A stretch of 64,000 nt of DNA from Micromonospora sp. FIMYZ51 (GTDB lineage: Bacteria; Actinomycetota; Actinomycetes; Mycobacteriales; Micromonosporaceae): assembly GCF_038246755.1 (NCBI RefSeq), contig NZ_CP134706.1, forward strand, positions 5,208,001-5,272,000, given 5' to 3'. Within the stretch, counting starts at the first letter, position 1; each line of letters begins with the position of its first letter. Below, in pieces: positions 9,737-18,440 of this stretch. The notes beneath the pieces were generated by a model. That model was not told the DNA's origin. It made no database searches and saw nothing but the letters and a program-made list of their open reading frames with translations. Both the position numbers and the translations under genes were made by a program.

Positions 9737-11028
9737 GACGTCACCTCACCGGTGACCGGGAGTTCGGTGAAGAAGCAGCTGCGGTGTCCGGTGTGGCAGG
9801 CGGCACCCACCTGGTCCACGCTCACCAGCACGGCGTCGCCGTCACAGTCGAGCGCCACCGAGCGGACGTACTGGTGGTGACCGGAGGTGGCGCCCTTGAC
9901 CCAGTACTCGCGCCGGCTACGCGACCAGTAGGTGGCCCGACCGGTGGTCAGGGTGCGGTGCAGGGCCTCGTCGTCCATCCAGGCGACCATCAGCACCTCG
10001 CCGCTGTCGTGCTGGCGGACCACCGCGGCCACCAGGCCATCGGGGGTGCGCCGCAGCCGGGCGGCGATCGCCGGATCAAGCCGGGACGGCCGGTCGCCGC
10101 CACCGGTCGGCCCCGGGGTTTCCAGGTGGGCGCCGGTCACCGGCGCGTCAGGTACGGGCACAGTGAGCCATTGTCCCGCACGCGGGGCGGGCACCCCAGC
10201 GGGCTCCCGGCTGGCGGACGGCCGCGCGTCGGCGGACCGACCCAACTGGGTGACGTACCGCTCAAGACGGCCGTCGAGCAGCGCGGCGGCGAGGTCCGGA
10301 CCGGCGGCCTCGGCCACCTCGGCGGCGTACGGGCGGATCAGCGGCAGGGTGCCGGCCACCAGCCGGACGGCAGCCGCCCACAGTTCGCCGTTCGAGCCGG
10401 GGTGCAGCCCGAGGCAGCGCAGCATGTCCTCCGGGTAACCGGCCGGCGCGACCGGCAGGTCGAGCGCGGCGGCGAACGCCGACCGGCGGGACACCACCCG
10501 CACGGTGGGGTTCGCCGGTCGCAGCACCGACGGACAGAGCCGGGCCAGGTCGGCGGCGGCCAACCGGATGCCGAGCGAGTCGTCGGCGTCGCGGGCCGAG
10601 GCGACCTTGCCGAGGGTGGCGATCAACTCCTCCAGCCGTGGCTCGTCGGCCGGCTGGCAGAGCACCGGCAGGTCGATCCGGTCACGCCAGTACGGATCCG
10701 CCCAGAGCAGCCGGGCGGGAGCCGTCACGGGCAGGCCGAACGCCCAGTCGGCCGGCTCGCTCAGCCGGGTCACCCAGGAGCGGACGTCCCGGGCGGCCAC
10801 CGAGACGTGGGTCAGCCGGCCGCAGTGCTCCGCGAGGTACGCCCGGCGGGCCGCGTACGGTGCGCCGCCGACCAGCACGTCGACGTCGACGTCGCTGTGT
10901 GCGGTAGCGGCCCGGCGGGCGTGGCTACCACGCAACAGGATGCCCACCACGGGCCGCTCGGTGGTCGCCCGCAGCCGCGCGGCCCAGTCATCGATAAACC
11001 CGCTGTCCGGTGACCGAGCGTGATCCAC
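9733..11028 (-). CDS. hisI: Nucleotidyltransferase-like domain fused in frame to phosphoribosyl-AMP cyclohydrolase (HisI)
   Basis: The last 120 residues are HisI, which opens the ring of phosphoribosyl-[21 protein letters not shown] and the zinc-binding cysteines CDGDAV...ACHTGHRSC are clear. The first about 280 residues carry a Pol-beta-type nucleotidyltransferase motif ([23 protein letters not shown], the G-S and the D-x-D pair) and resemble small nucleotidyltransferases of unknown substrate. The frame is continuous as given. An internal GTG at 10161 (VPVPDAPV) could start a stand-alone HisI, and one extra base upstream would bring TGA at about 10149 into frame and separate the two genes. 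So the fusion is uncertain while both domains are real. Confidence 0.85.
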   Translation of the reverse strand: MDHARSPDSGFIDDWAARLRATTERPVVGILLRGSHARRAATAHSDVDVDVLVGGAPYAARRAYLAEHCGRLTHVSVAARDVRSWVTRLSEPADWAFGLPVTAPARLLWADPYWRDRIDLPVLCQPADEPRLEELIATLGKVASARDADDSLGIRLAAADLARLCPSVLRPANPTVRVVSRRSAFAAALDLPVAPAGYPEDMLRCLGLHPGSNGELWAAAVRLVAGTLPLIRPYAAEVAEAAGPDLAAALLDGRLERYVTQLGRSADARPSASREPAGVPAPRAGQWLTVPVPDAPVTGAHLETPGPTGGGDRPSRLDPAIAARLRRTPDGLVAAVVRQHDSGEVLMVAWMDDEALHRTLTTGRATYWSRSRREYWVKGATSGHHQYVRSVALDCDGDAVLVSVDQVGAACHTGHRSCFFTELPVTGEVTS

Positions 11029-11127
11029 CGCGCCATCGTGCCGTACGTCCGATCAGCGTGCAATGACCGGTGACGGACCCGGTGTCCGGCCTGAAGGGCC
11101 GCCGCCCGTGGTATACGTGGCTCACCC

Positions 11128-11514
11128 TCAGTGACCGTTTTCCATTCGGCGATAGGCGTCGATCTTGAAATCGAGGATCTTGAGGTCCTCCGTCAACTCG
11201 GCCATCTGCCGCAGCACCCGGTCCCGGTGCTCCTCGAACAACTTTCGTCGGGCGCCCAGGGTCTCGTCGCCCTGCCGGGCCAGTTCGACGTAGCGGCGCA
11301 TGTCGCGTACCGGCATCCCGGTGCGGCGCAGTCGGGTGAGCAGGTGCAGCCAGTCCATGTCCTGCTGGGTGTAGCGGCGCCGGCCGGCCGAGTCGCGACC
11401 GACCGGGGCGACCAGCCCCTCCTGCTCGTACCAGCGCAGGGTGTACGTGGTCAGACCGACCCGGTCGGCCACCTCGCTGACACTGAAGGTCCGCTCCCGC
11501 GTACGGATGTCCAT
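11128..11514 (-). CDS. MerR-family transcriptional regulator
   Basis: A protein of 128 residues. The N-terminal winged helix is typical of MerR (FSVSEVADRVGLTTYTLRWYEQEGLV, residues about 10-35), followed by RRYTQQDMDWLHLLTRLRRTGMPV and a C-terminal coiled coil (KLFEEHRDRVLRQMAELTEDL) that makes the dimer. There are no metal-binding cysteines, so it is probably not a metal sensor. It belongs to the short MerR group (similar to ones near efflux or reductase genes). It is divergent from the ABC exporter operon, and the 40-bp palindrome between them could be its site, although a TetR protein in that operon is the better candidate. Confidence 0.92.
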   Translation of the reverse strand: MDIRTRERTFSVSEVADRVGLTTYTLRWYEQEGLVAPVGRDSAGRRRYTQQDMDWLHLLTRLRRTGMPVRDMRRYVELARQGDETLGARRKLFEEHRDRVLRQMAELTEDLKILDFKIDAYRRMENGH

Positions 11515-11578
11515 CCATCAAGCGTCCCAGCCGCCGTCAACCCCGCGCCGATCGGTCGGGGGTCTTCCTTTTCCGGCG

Positions 11579-11618
11579 AGATTTCATCTACCGTTGATTT
11601 CAACGGTAGATGAAATCT
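11579..11618. promoter_or_regulatory. Perfect 40-bp palindrome, predicted operator of the ABC exporter operon
   Basis: Two 19-base arms (AGATTTCATCTACCGTTGA and its exact complement) enclose TT. The element ends 13 bases before ATG 11632 and sits beside or over the expected promoter and ribosome binding site. Perfect dyads of this size are typical TetR-family operators, and a TetR gene closes the downstream operon. A MerR protein is encoded on the other side. Confidence 0.75.
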
Positions 11619-11631
11619 TGGAGGGATGCCG

Positions 11632-12363
11632 ATGGAGAACGCGATCGCCGTCCGCAACCTGGTCGTGGACCGGGGCGGCCGGCGGGTGCTGCACGGCATC
11701 GACGCCGCGGTGCCACGCGGCTCGGTGACCGGCCTGCTGGGGCCCAGCGGAAGCGGCAAGACGACGCTGATGCGGGCGATCGTCGGGGTCCAGGTGATCA
11801 GCGCCGGCACGGTCACCGTGCTGGGCGCGCCGGCCGGCTCGGCGCAGCTGCGTCACCGGGTGGGTTATCTGACCCAGGCGCCGAGCGTCTACGCCGACCT
11901 GACCGTGCGGGAGAACGCCCGCTACTTCGCCGCACTGCACGGCCGGGGCCGGGTCGAGGCGGACCAGGCGGTGGCCGACGTCGGGCTGGCGTCGGCGGCC
12001 GGGCAACTGGTCGGCACCCTCTCCGGCGGGCAGCGCAGCCGCGCGTCACTTGCCTGCGCCCTGGTCGGCGAGCCGGAACTGATCGTGCTCGACGAGCCCA
12101 CCGTCGGCCAGGACCCGGTGCTGCGGGCCGACCTGTGGGCCCGGTTCCACGCGCTGGCCGCGGCCGGCACCACCCTGCTGGTGTCCAGCCACGTGATGGA
12201 CGAGGCGGCCCGCTGCGACCGGCTGCTGCTCATCCGCGCGGGTCGGCTGATCGCCGACGACACCCCGGCCGCGGTACGCGCCACCGCCGGCGTCGACGAC
12301 CTCGACGAGGCGTTCCTCCGGCTGATCAAGGCGAGCGAGACGGCACCCGGGGAGGCGGCATGA
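11632..12363 (+). CDS. ABC transporter ATP-binding protein (drug/antibiotic exporter type)
   Basis: A nucleotide-binding subunit of about 243 residues for an ABC-2-type exporter. Walker A is GPSGSGKTT, the signature is LSGGQRSRASLA, and Walker B is LIVLDEPTVGQD with the H-loop SSHVMDEAARC. I prefer ATG 11632 to ATG 11626 because GGAGG lies 7 nt upstream of the former but touches the latter. Its stop overlaps the permease start (ATGA). The genes lie behind a perfect palindrome and before a TetR gene, a layout typical of inducible efflux pumps. Confidence 0.92.
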   Translation: MENAIAVRNLVVDRGGRRVLHGIDAAVPRGSVTGLLGPSGSGKTTLMRAIVGVQVISAGTVTVLGAPAGSAQLRHRVGYLTQAPSVYADLTVRENARYFAALHGRGRVEADQAVADVGLASAAGQLVGTLSGGQRSRASLACALVGEPELIVLDEPTVGQDPVLRADLWARFHALAAAGTTLLVSSHVMDEAARCDRLLLIRAGRLIADDTPAAVRATAGVDDLDEAFLRLIKASETAPGEAA

Positions 12364-13115
12364 ACCCCCGGATCCTCGCCGTCACCGTCGGTCGCATCCT
12401 GCGCCAGCTGCGTCACGACCGGCGTACGGTGGCCCTGCTGCTGGTCGTGCCCACCGTGCTGCTCACCCTGGTCTACTACATGTACGCCGACCAGCCCACC
12501 CCGCCCGGCCAGCCGTCCACCTTCGACCAGGTGGCGCTGGTGATGCTCGGCTTCTTCCCGTTCATCATCATGTTCCTGGTGACAAGCATCGCCATGCTCC
12601 GCGAACGGACCAGCGGCACGCTGGAACGGCTGCTCACCACCCCGCTGGCAAAGACCGACCTGCTGTTCGGCTACGGTATCGCCTTCGGGCTGGCCGGTGC
12701 CCTACAGGCCACCGTCGCCGCGGCCGTGGCGTACTTGGTGTTCGGCCTTCAGACCGCGGGCAGCAGCGGCCTGGTGATCGTGATCGCGGCGCTGAACGCG
12801 GTGCTCGCCGTCGCGCTCGGGCTGCTGTGTAGCGCCTTCGCCCGCACCGAGTTCCAGGCCGTACAGTTCATGCCGGTCGTGGTGCTGCCGCAGCTGCTGC
12901 TCTGCGGGCTCTTCGTGCCCCGCGACCAGATGGCCGGCTGGTTGCAGGCGGTCAGCGACGTGTTGCCGCTGACGTACGCCGTGGAGGCGCTACAGGAGGT
13001 CGGCGCGCACGTCGACCCGACCCAGACGATGTGGCGCGACCTCGCGATCGTCGCTGGCGCGGCGGTGCTGGCGCTGGTCCTCGCCGCGGCCACGCTGCGG
13101 CGGCGCAGCGGCTGA
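12360..13115 (+). CDS. ABC-2-type exporter permease
   Basis: A membrane subunit of 251 residues partnering the ATPase just upstream (4-nt ATGA overlap). The N-terminal cytoplasmic helix is followed by hydrophobic segments at VALLLVVPTVLLTLVYYMY, LVMLGFFPFIIMFLVT, the LAGALQATVAAAVAYLVFG region, VIVIAALNAVLAVALGLL, MPVVVLPQLLLCGLF and the C-terminal LAIVAGAAVLALVLAA. The cytoplasmic motif MLRERTSGTLERLLTTPL is characteristic of the ABC-2/DrrB family. The substrate is unknown; these pumps usually expel hydrophobic drugs. Confidence 0.92.
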   Translation: MNPRILAVTVGRILRQLRHDRRTVALLLVVPTVLLTLVYYMYADQPTPPGQPSTFDQVALVMLGFFPFIIMFLVTSIAMLRERTSGTLERLLTTPLAKTDLLFGYGIAFGLAGALQATVAAAVAYLVFGLQTAGSSGLVIVIAALNAVLAVALGLLCSAFARTEFQAVQFMPVVVLPQLLLCGLFVPRDQMAGWLQAVSDVLPLTYAVEALQEVGAHVDPTQTMWRDLAIVAGAAVLALVLAAATLRRRSG

Positions 13116-13175
13116 GGGACCTGGTCCGTGCCCCGGCTGCCGATCGGGGTACGGACCACCGAGCAAGGAGGGCGA

Positions 13176-13790
13176 TTGGCACGGCGGACCGGACGGCGGC
13201 CCGGCAATCCGGGCACCCGTGAGGCGATCCTCGACGCGGCCCGGACCAGCTTCGCCCAGCGGGGCTTCGACGGCAGCACCATCCGGGGCATCGCCGGCAC
13301 CGCCGGGGTGGACCCGGCCCTGGTACACCACTACTTCGGCAGCAAGGACCAGCTCTTCCTGGCCGCCATGCAGGCGCCGATCGACCCCCGGGAACTGCTG
13401 CCGAAGGTGCTCGACGGCGACCGCGACGGCATCGGCGAACGGCTGGTACGCATGTTCCTCACGGTCTGGGACTCACCGGTCGGCACCGCCGGGGCGGCCC
13501 TGCTGCGCTCCGCGGTCAGCAACGAGTGGACCGCCCGGCTGCTGCGCGACTTCCTGACCACCCAGGTGCTCCGCCGGATCCTCGACCACCTGGACGTCGA
13601 TCCGGCGGAACTGCCGCTGCGCGGGTCGCTGGTGGCCAGCCAGCTGATCGGGTTGGCGATGATGCGGCACATCATCCGCCTGGAGGCGGCGGCCACCACC
13701 GATCCCGAAACCCTGGTCGCCGCGATCGCCCCGACCATCCAGCGCTACCTCACCGCGCCGCTGCCCGACCGGTCCGCCCGCCACGGTTGA
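13176..13790 (+). CDS. TetR-family transcriptional regulator
   Basis: An N-terminal helix-turn-helix (TREAILDAARTSFAQRGFDGSTIRGIAG...VDPALVHHYFGSKDQLF) followed by a helical ligand-binding domain. I chose TTG 13176 because AGGAGG precedes it and it leaves a normal arm before the HTH; GTG 13128 is in frame 16 codons earlier and possible. It is the last gene of the ABC exporter operon and probably represses it, binding the perfect palindrome at 11579-11618. Confidence 0.88.
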   Translation: MARRTGRRPGNPGTREAILDAARTSFAQRGFDGSTIRGIAGTAGVDPALVHHYFGSKDQLFLAAMQAPIDPRELLPKVLDGDRDGIGERLVRMFLTVWDSPVGTAGAALLRSAVSNEWTARLLRDFLTTQVLRRILDHLDVDPAELPLRGSLVASQLIGLAMMRHIIRLEAAATTDPETLVAAIAPTIQRYLTAPLPDRSARHG

Positions 13791-13812
13791 TCGGCACCGG
13801 GGTCGCCGACGT

Positions 13813-13874
13813 GTTAAAAGGGGGCCCCTTTACCACTTGAGGCGTTAACAAGGGGCCCTTCCTTGCACCTCAGC
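13813..13874. repeat. Two tandem degenerate copies of a GTTAAnAAGGGGCCC repeat between convergent genes
   Basis: GTTAAAAGGGGGCCCC at 13813 and GTTAACAAGGGGCCC at 13844 begin units of 31-bp period that continue ...ACCACTTGAGGC and ...TTGCACCTCAGC. Each core GGGGCCC is self-complementary and can form a stem. It lies between the ends of the TetR gene and the leftward ABC gene, so it may act as a bidirectional terminator. The second unit reaches into the last codons of the ABC gene. I recall similar units in Micromonospora intergenic regions, unverified. Confidence 0.6.
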
Positions 13875-15660
13875 GGGTCTGTTCGAGCCAGGATGCGTAG
13901 AGCAGCGCGTAGACCGATCCGGGATCGCGGATCAACTCCTCGTGCGGGCCGCGCTGCACCACCCGACCCCGGTCCACCACGATCACCTCGTCGGCGCTCT
14001 GCGCGGTGCTCAGCCGGTGCGCGATGGCGAGGGTGGTCCGCCCCCGGGTCACCGCGTCCAGGGTCCGTTGCAGCCGTACCTCGGTAGCGGGGTCGACCGC
14101 GCTTGTCGCCTCGTCCAGCACCAGCAGGTCCGGATCGGCCACGTACGCGCGGGCCAACGCGACCAGCTGCCGCTCCCCCACGCTCAACGCCTCGCCGCGT
14201 TCACCCACCCCGGTGGCCAGCCCGGCCGGCAACCCGTCCAGCCAGTCGGCCAGCCCCAACTCGGTGAAGGCGGCGGTGAGCTGCTCGTCGGTCAACTCCG
14301 GCCGGGCGAAGCGGACGTTGTCGGCGACGGTGGCGTCGAACAGGAAGCCGTCCTGCGGCACCATCACCACCCGCGAACGCAACGAGTCGAAGCGGACCTC
14401 GGTCAGCGGCACCCCGGAGAGCAGCACCGCGCCCGAGGTCGGATCCATCAGCCGGGTGAGCAGCTTGGCGAAGGTGGTCTTGCCGCTGCCGGTCTCGCCG
14501 ACCACCGCCACCCGGCTCTTCGCCGCGATCTCCAGGCTGACGTCGTGCAGCACCGTCGGGCCGCCCGGATAGTGGTAGTTCACCTGCGCGAACCGGACGT
14601 CCAGCGGGCCGGTGGGCAGGTCACGTCCCTGCTCACCGGGATCGGCCACGTCCGGCGACACGTCCAGCACGTCCAGCACCCGGCGCCAGCCGGCGATGGC
14701 GTTCTGCGCCTCGTTGAGCACCTCGGTGGCGATCTGCACCGGCTGGATGAAGAGCGTCACCAGGAACAGAAACGCGGTGACCTCGCCGATGGTGAGCGTC
14801 CGGTCGGCGCCGAGGATCACCCCGAGCACCACCACACCGGCCAACGCCAGCCCGGCGGCCACCTCGCCTACCGAACTGCCCAGAATGCTGATCCGGATCG
14901 CCTTCTGCTGGGCCTGCCGCTGGCTGTCGATCGCCTCGTCGAGCCGCCGGGCGGTGCGCCCGGCGATGCCGTACGCCCGGATCACCGGCGCGCCGACCAC
15001 GCTCTCCCCGACCGCCGCCAGCAACGCGCCGGTGCGCTGCCGGACCACCCCGTACGCGGCGGCGAGTCGACGCTGGAGCAGCCGGATCACGAAGACCGCC
15101 GGTACGAAGGCCGCGTAGACCACAAGCGTCAGCTGCCAGGAATAGGCAAGCATCACCGCGGTGGTGACCGCCAGCTGGCCGAGGTTGACCAGCAGGATCA
15201 CCCCGCCCCACTGGAGGAACTGGGTGATCTGGTCGACGTCGCTGGTGACCCGGGAGACCAGCGAGCCGCGCCGCTCGGACTGCTGGTGCAGCATGGACAG
15301 GTCGTGCACGTGCCGGAAGGCCCGGATCCGCACCCCCGCCAGCGCGGTCTCGCTGACCGTGAAGAGCCGGCGCATCATCAGGTAACCGCAGGCGGTGGTC
15401 ACCACCAGCACGCCAGCGGTGATCGCCACGACGGCGAAGAGCGCGTCGAAGTTCAGCCCGTCGGCGATGCCCCGGTCGATGCCCTGCTGCACCGCCACCG
15501 GCACGGCCACCCGGCCGACCATGTAGACAAGCGCCAGGCCGAGCGTGCCGGCCAGGCCGACCCGCAGCTCCGGGGAGAGCGCCAGGCCACGACGCAGCGT
15601 CCGCCAGGTCGACTCGGCCCGCTCCGACCCCGCTTTCGTCTCGTCCACCACGACGCTCAC
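13870..15660 (-). CDS. ABC exporter half-transporter (membrane + ATPase), second of a pair
   Basis: A protein of 596 residues. An N-terminal exporter membrane domain with six hydrophobic segments (residues about 30-310) is followed by an ATPase with Walker A GETGSGKTT, a modified signature LSVGERQLVALA and Walker B DLLVLDEATSAVD. The signature has V and E where LSGGQ is usual, as often seen in one member of a heterodimer. It lies behind a second half-transporter and both are likely one heterodimeric multidrug or lipid exporter. GTG 15660 was originally almost certainly coupled to the previous stop, but 118 bases of tandem repeat now separate them. Confidence 0.92.
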   Translation of the reverse strand: MSVVVDETKAGSERAESTWRTLRRGLALSPELRVGLAGTLGLALVYMVGRVAVPVAVQQGIDRGIADGLNFDALFAVVAITAGVLVVTTACGYLMMRRLFTVSETALAGVRIRAFRHVHDLSMLHQQSERRGSLVSRVTSDVDQITQFLQWGGVILLVNLGQLAVTTAVMLAYSWQLTLVVYAAFVPAVFVIRLLQRRLAAAYGVVRQRTGALLAAVGESVVGAPVIRAYGIAGRTARRLDEAIDSQRQAQQKAIRISILGSSVGEVAAGLALAGVVVLGVILGADRTLTIGEVTAFLFLVTLFIQPVQIATEVLNEAQNAIAGWRRVLDVLDVSPDVADPGEQGRDLPTGPLDVRFAQVNYHYPGGPTVLHDVSLEIAAKSRVAVVGETGSGKTTFAKLLTRLMDPTSGAVLLSGVPLTEVRFDSLRSRVVMVPQDGFLFDATVADNVRFARPELTDEQLTAAFTELGLADWLDGLPAGLATGVGERGEALSVGERQLVALARAYVADPDLLVLDEATSAVDPATEVRLQRTLDAVTRGRTTLAIAHRLSTAQSADEVIVVDRGRVVQRGPHEELIRDPGSVYALLYASWLEQTR

Positions 15661-15784
15661 CGGTCCCGCCTTTCGTTCGCGACTGCGGGACTCCGCTGCG
15701 CTACATTCCTCGCGCTCACCGGGCCCGCCTTTCGTTCGCGACTGCGGGACTCCGCTGCGCTACATTCCTCGCGCTCACCGGTCC
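15655..15784. repeat. Tandem 59-bp repeat inserted at the stop/start junction of the ABC pair
   Basis: GCTCACCGGkCCCGCCTTTCGTTCGCG... occurs at 15655 and again at 15714, with a third partial copy GCTCACCGGTCC at 15773. On the coding strand each unit begins GGTGAGCGCGAGGAATG and ends GCGAACGAAAGG. The first boundary holds the stop of the upstream ABC gene, the last holds the GTGAGC start of the downstream one. The same sequence family recurs at 45712-45779. Confidence 0.85.
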
Positions 15785-17643
15785 ACCTCCAGGCCGGAGG
15801 TCAGCGGGGCGACCTCGTCGTACGTTCGCTGCCGGTCGTGGTCGACCTCGGCCTGCTCGTAGGCGGTGACCAGGTCGGCGTAGCCGGGCACCGTGGCCAG
15901 CAGGGTGGCGTGCGGGCCTCGCGCCACCACCCGGCCCTGCTCCAGGTAGATGACCTCGTCGGCGAGCGCGATGGTGGCCCGGCGGTAGGCCACCACCATG
16001 ATCGACGCGCCCGGTCCGCCGGCCTCGGCCGAGCGCAGCGCGGCCAGGATGGCGGCCTCCACCCGCGGATCGACCGCACTTGTGGCGTCGTCGAGCACCA
16101 GCAGCCGGGGCCGCCCGGCCAGGGCCCGGGCCAGGGTGAGCCGCTGCCGCTGGCCGCCGGAGAGCGAGGTGCCCCGCTCACCGACCATGGTGTCCAACCC
16201 GTCGGGCAGGGCGGCGACGAAACCGTCCGCCTCGGCCAGCCGCAGCGCGGCCCACACCGCCTCGTCGTCGATGCCCGGCCGGTCCAGCGAGACGTTGGCC
16301 CGGACGGTGTCGTCGAAGACGAACGGCACCTGGGCCACAAGCGCGGCGGTGGCGGCCAGCGAGTCGGCGGTCAACTCGCGTACGTCCACCCCGTCGATGC
16401 GGACCGTGCCGGAGCGCGGGTCCACCAGCCGGACCGCCAGCGCCGCGATTGTGGACTTGCCGGATCCGGTCGGCCCGACCAGGGCGACCGTCTTGCCGGC
16501 CGGGACCGTGAAGGAGACCTCGCCGAGCACCTGCGCGCCGGGCAGGTGCGCCTCGGCGGGCTCGTAGGCGAAGCCGACGTCGGTGAAGGTGAGCGTGGCC
16601 GGCCCGGCTTCGGCGCGGTCCAGCCGGGTGTCGCCGTACGGCATCTCGCCGGTGGCGTCGAGCACCCGGCGGATCCGATCCCAGCCGGCGACGCTGCGCG
16701 GCAGCTCGGCCAGCACCCAGCCGATCGCCCGTACCGGGAAGGCCAGCACGGTGAAGAGGAAGGCGACGCTCACCAGCTCGGCCACGTCGATGGCGCCCTG
16801 CCGCAGCCGGTACGCGCCGACCACCAGCACGGCGAGGGTGCCGAGGCTGGGCAGGGTCTCCAGCATCGGATCGAAGATGCCGCGCAGCCGGCCGACGGAG
16901 ATCAGCGCGTCGCGCAACTCACCGGCGCGGCCAGCGAACCGGCCGGTCTCCTGGGCCTCCCGGCCCATCGTCTTGACCACCAACGCGCCGTCGAAGCTCT
17001 CGTGGGCGATGCCGCTGACCTCGGCCCGCAACCGCTGGGCGCGGGCCTGCCGCGGCGCCATCCGGCGGGAGTAGGCCACGTTGAGCGCGAACAGCGCCGG
17101 GAACACCGCCAGGCCGACCAGGGCGAGCGCCCAGTCGGTGACGAACAGCGCCGCCACCGCGCCGAGAAGCATCACCAGCGTGCCGACGGCGAACGGCAGC
17201 GGCGCGATCGGATTCCAGGCCGCCTCCACGTCGGAGTTCGCGTTGGAGAGCAGCGTGCCGGTGGCGTTGCGCTGGTGCCAGGACAGCGGCAGTTCGAGAT
17301 AGCGGCGGGTCACCCGGCGCCGGTAGGCGGCCTGGAGGCGGTACTGCATGTAGCCCGCGCCGAGCCGCCGGCCGAAGATGCCGACCACCCGCAGCAGGCT
17401 GATCCCGAACAACGCGGTGGCCGCCAGAGCGAGCGCGCCGGTGCCGACCGACCCGCTCGCGACCGCCGGCACGACGACGTCACCGACCACCCGGCCGACC
17501 ACGAACGCGCTGGCCACCACCATCAGGCCGAAGAGCACGCTGCCGGCGACCGCGACCGCGAAGATCCGCGGCTGTTCCCGGATGGCCCGCCACAGCACGG
17601 CCAACCCGCGACCGAGCACCTCCCGACTAGTACCGCTCGCCAC
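15775..17643 (-). CDS. ABC exporter half-transporter (membrane + ATPase), first of a pair
   Basis: A protein of 622 residues with a six-segment exporter membrane domain (about residues 25-320), then an ATPase with canonical Walker A GPTGSGKST, signature LSGGQRQRLTLARAL and Walker B LLVLDDATSAVD. The ATPase has D rather than the catalytic E after Walker B, while its partner has E. A canonical/degenerate pair of this kind typifies heterodimeric exporters with one working ATP site. GTG 17643 follows GGGGGAG. The stop lies at the edge of the tandem repeat. Confidence 0.92.
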   Translation of the reverse strand: MASGTSREVLGRGLAVLWRAIREQPRIFAVAVAGSVLFGLMVVASAFVVGRVVGDVVVPAVASGSVGTGALALAATALFGISLLRVVGIFGRRLGAGYMQYRLQAAYRRRVTRRYLELPLSWHQRNATGTLLSNANSDVEAAWNPIAPLPFAVGTLVMLLGAVAALFVTDWALALVGLAVFPALFALNVAYSRRMAPRQARAQRLRAEVSGIAHESFDGALVVKTMGREAQETGRFAGRAGELRDALISVGRLRGIFDPMLETLPSLGTLAVLVVGAYRLRQGAIDVAELVSVAFLFTVLAFPVRAIGWVLAELPRSVAGWDRIRRVLDATGEMPYGDTRLDRAEAGPATLTFTDVGFAYEPAEAHLPGAQVLGEVSFTVPAGKTVALVGPTGSGKSTIAALAVRLVDPRSGTVRIDGVDVRELTADSLAATAALVAQVPFVFDDTVRANVSLDRPGIDDEAVWAALRLAEADGFVAALPDGLDTMVGERGTSLSGGQRQRLTLARALAGRPRLLVLDDATSAVDPRVEAAILAALRSAEAGGPGASIMVVAYRRATIALADEVIYLEQGRVVARGPHATLLATVPGYADLVTAYEQAEVDHDRQRTYDEVAPLTSGLEVDR

Positions 17644-17795
17644 ATTCTCCCCCGCCGTAAGCTGCCCTCATCCTCCCTCATCCTTACCGCTGCGCGCCGG
17701 TCCTGCCGACCCGTAGCAATATGTCCGACGTCACCCCGGCCGACCGGCCGGACCACCGCCGTACCGGCCGACACTGCGGGTCAGCGTTGTGGCGC

Positions 17796-17801
17796 ATACG
17801 A
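17796..17801 (+). promoter_or_regulatory. Predicted -10 box of a leaderless promoter (TACGAT)
   Basis: CATACGAT lies 7-8 nt before ATG 17810, the spacing expected for a transcript that begins at the start codon. No good -35 is seen. Confidence 0.45.
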
Positions 17802-17809
17802 TCGGTGCC

Positions 17810-18439
17810 ATGCCGCGCTACGCCCGTTCCGAGCGCCGGGCGCTCGTCGAGTTGATGTCGACGCTGGGCCCGGACGCCCCGACCGTCAACGAGGGGTGGT
17901 CCGTCCGTGATCTCGCCGCGCACCTGGTGGTGCGGGAACGCCGACCGGACGCCGCAGCGGGCATCGCGCTGCCGCCGCTGCGCGACCACGGCGAGCGGGT
18001 CCGGCGCGAGGTCGCGGCGGGCGACTGGGCCGGGTTGCTCGACCAGCTGCGGCACCCTCCAGTGTGGAGCCCGGTGAGCAACCCGCTCGCCGACGAGTTG
18101 GCAAACACGCTGGAGTTCTTCATCCACCACGAGGACGTGCGCCGGGCCCAGCCGGGGTGGCAACCCCGGGAGCTGCCCGCCGGGCTGGACCGGACGCTGT
18201 GGCGCCGCTCCTCGACGCTGGCCCGGCTGGCGTTGCGCCGTTTCCCGGCCCGGGTGCTGGTGCGGGCACCGGGGCAGGGCGAGATCACCGCCGGTCGGGG
18301 CGGCGCGTCGCTGCTGCTGGAGGGCGCGCCGGGCGAACTGGCCCTCTTCCTGTCCGGTCGGCAACGGGTCACCCGCGTGCAGCTCACCGGCGAGTCGGGG
18401 CTCACGGACCGGCTCCGCGACGCCCGACTGGGCTTCTGA
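17810..18439 (+). CDS. Mycothiol-dependent maleylpyruvate isomerase/DinB-like protein (TIGR03085-like)
   Basis: A protein of 209 residues from ATG 17810 (MPRYARSERRALVELM). The pattern GPDAPTVNEGWSVRDLAAHLVVRERRPDAAAGI, with histidines in the helix bundle (AAHL, FFIHHEDVRRA), matches the N-terminal DinB-like metal-binding bundle of actinobacterial MDMPI proteins. Such proteins bind a divalent metal and often use mycothiol. The actual reaction is not known. Divergent from the ABC pair; a 27-bp tandem repeat follows its stop. Confidence 0.85.
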   Translation: MPRYARSERRALVELMSTLGPDAPTVNEGWSVRDLAAHLVVRERRPDAAAGIALPPLRDHGERVRREVAAGDWAGLLDQLRHPPVWSPVSNPLADELANTLEFFIHHEDVRRAQPGWQPRELPAGLDRTLWRRSSTLARLALRRFPARVLVRAPGQGEITAGRGGASLLLEGAPGELALFLSGRQRVTRVQLTGESGLTDRLRDARLGF

Positions 18440-18440
18440 C

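Noticed and set aside
13942..17910. Very long open frame (over 1300 codons) on the plus strand through the ABC pair
   Set aside because: It is the complementary shadow of the two ABC genes; it has His/Gln/Gly-rich composition, no domain and no start signal.
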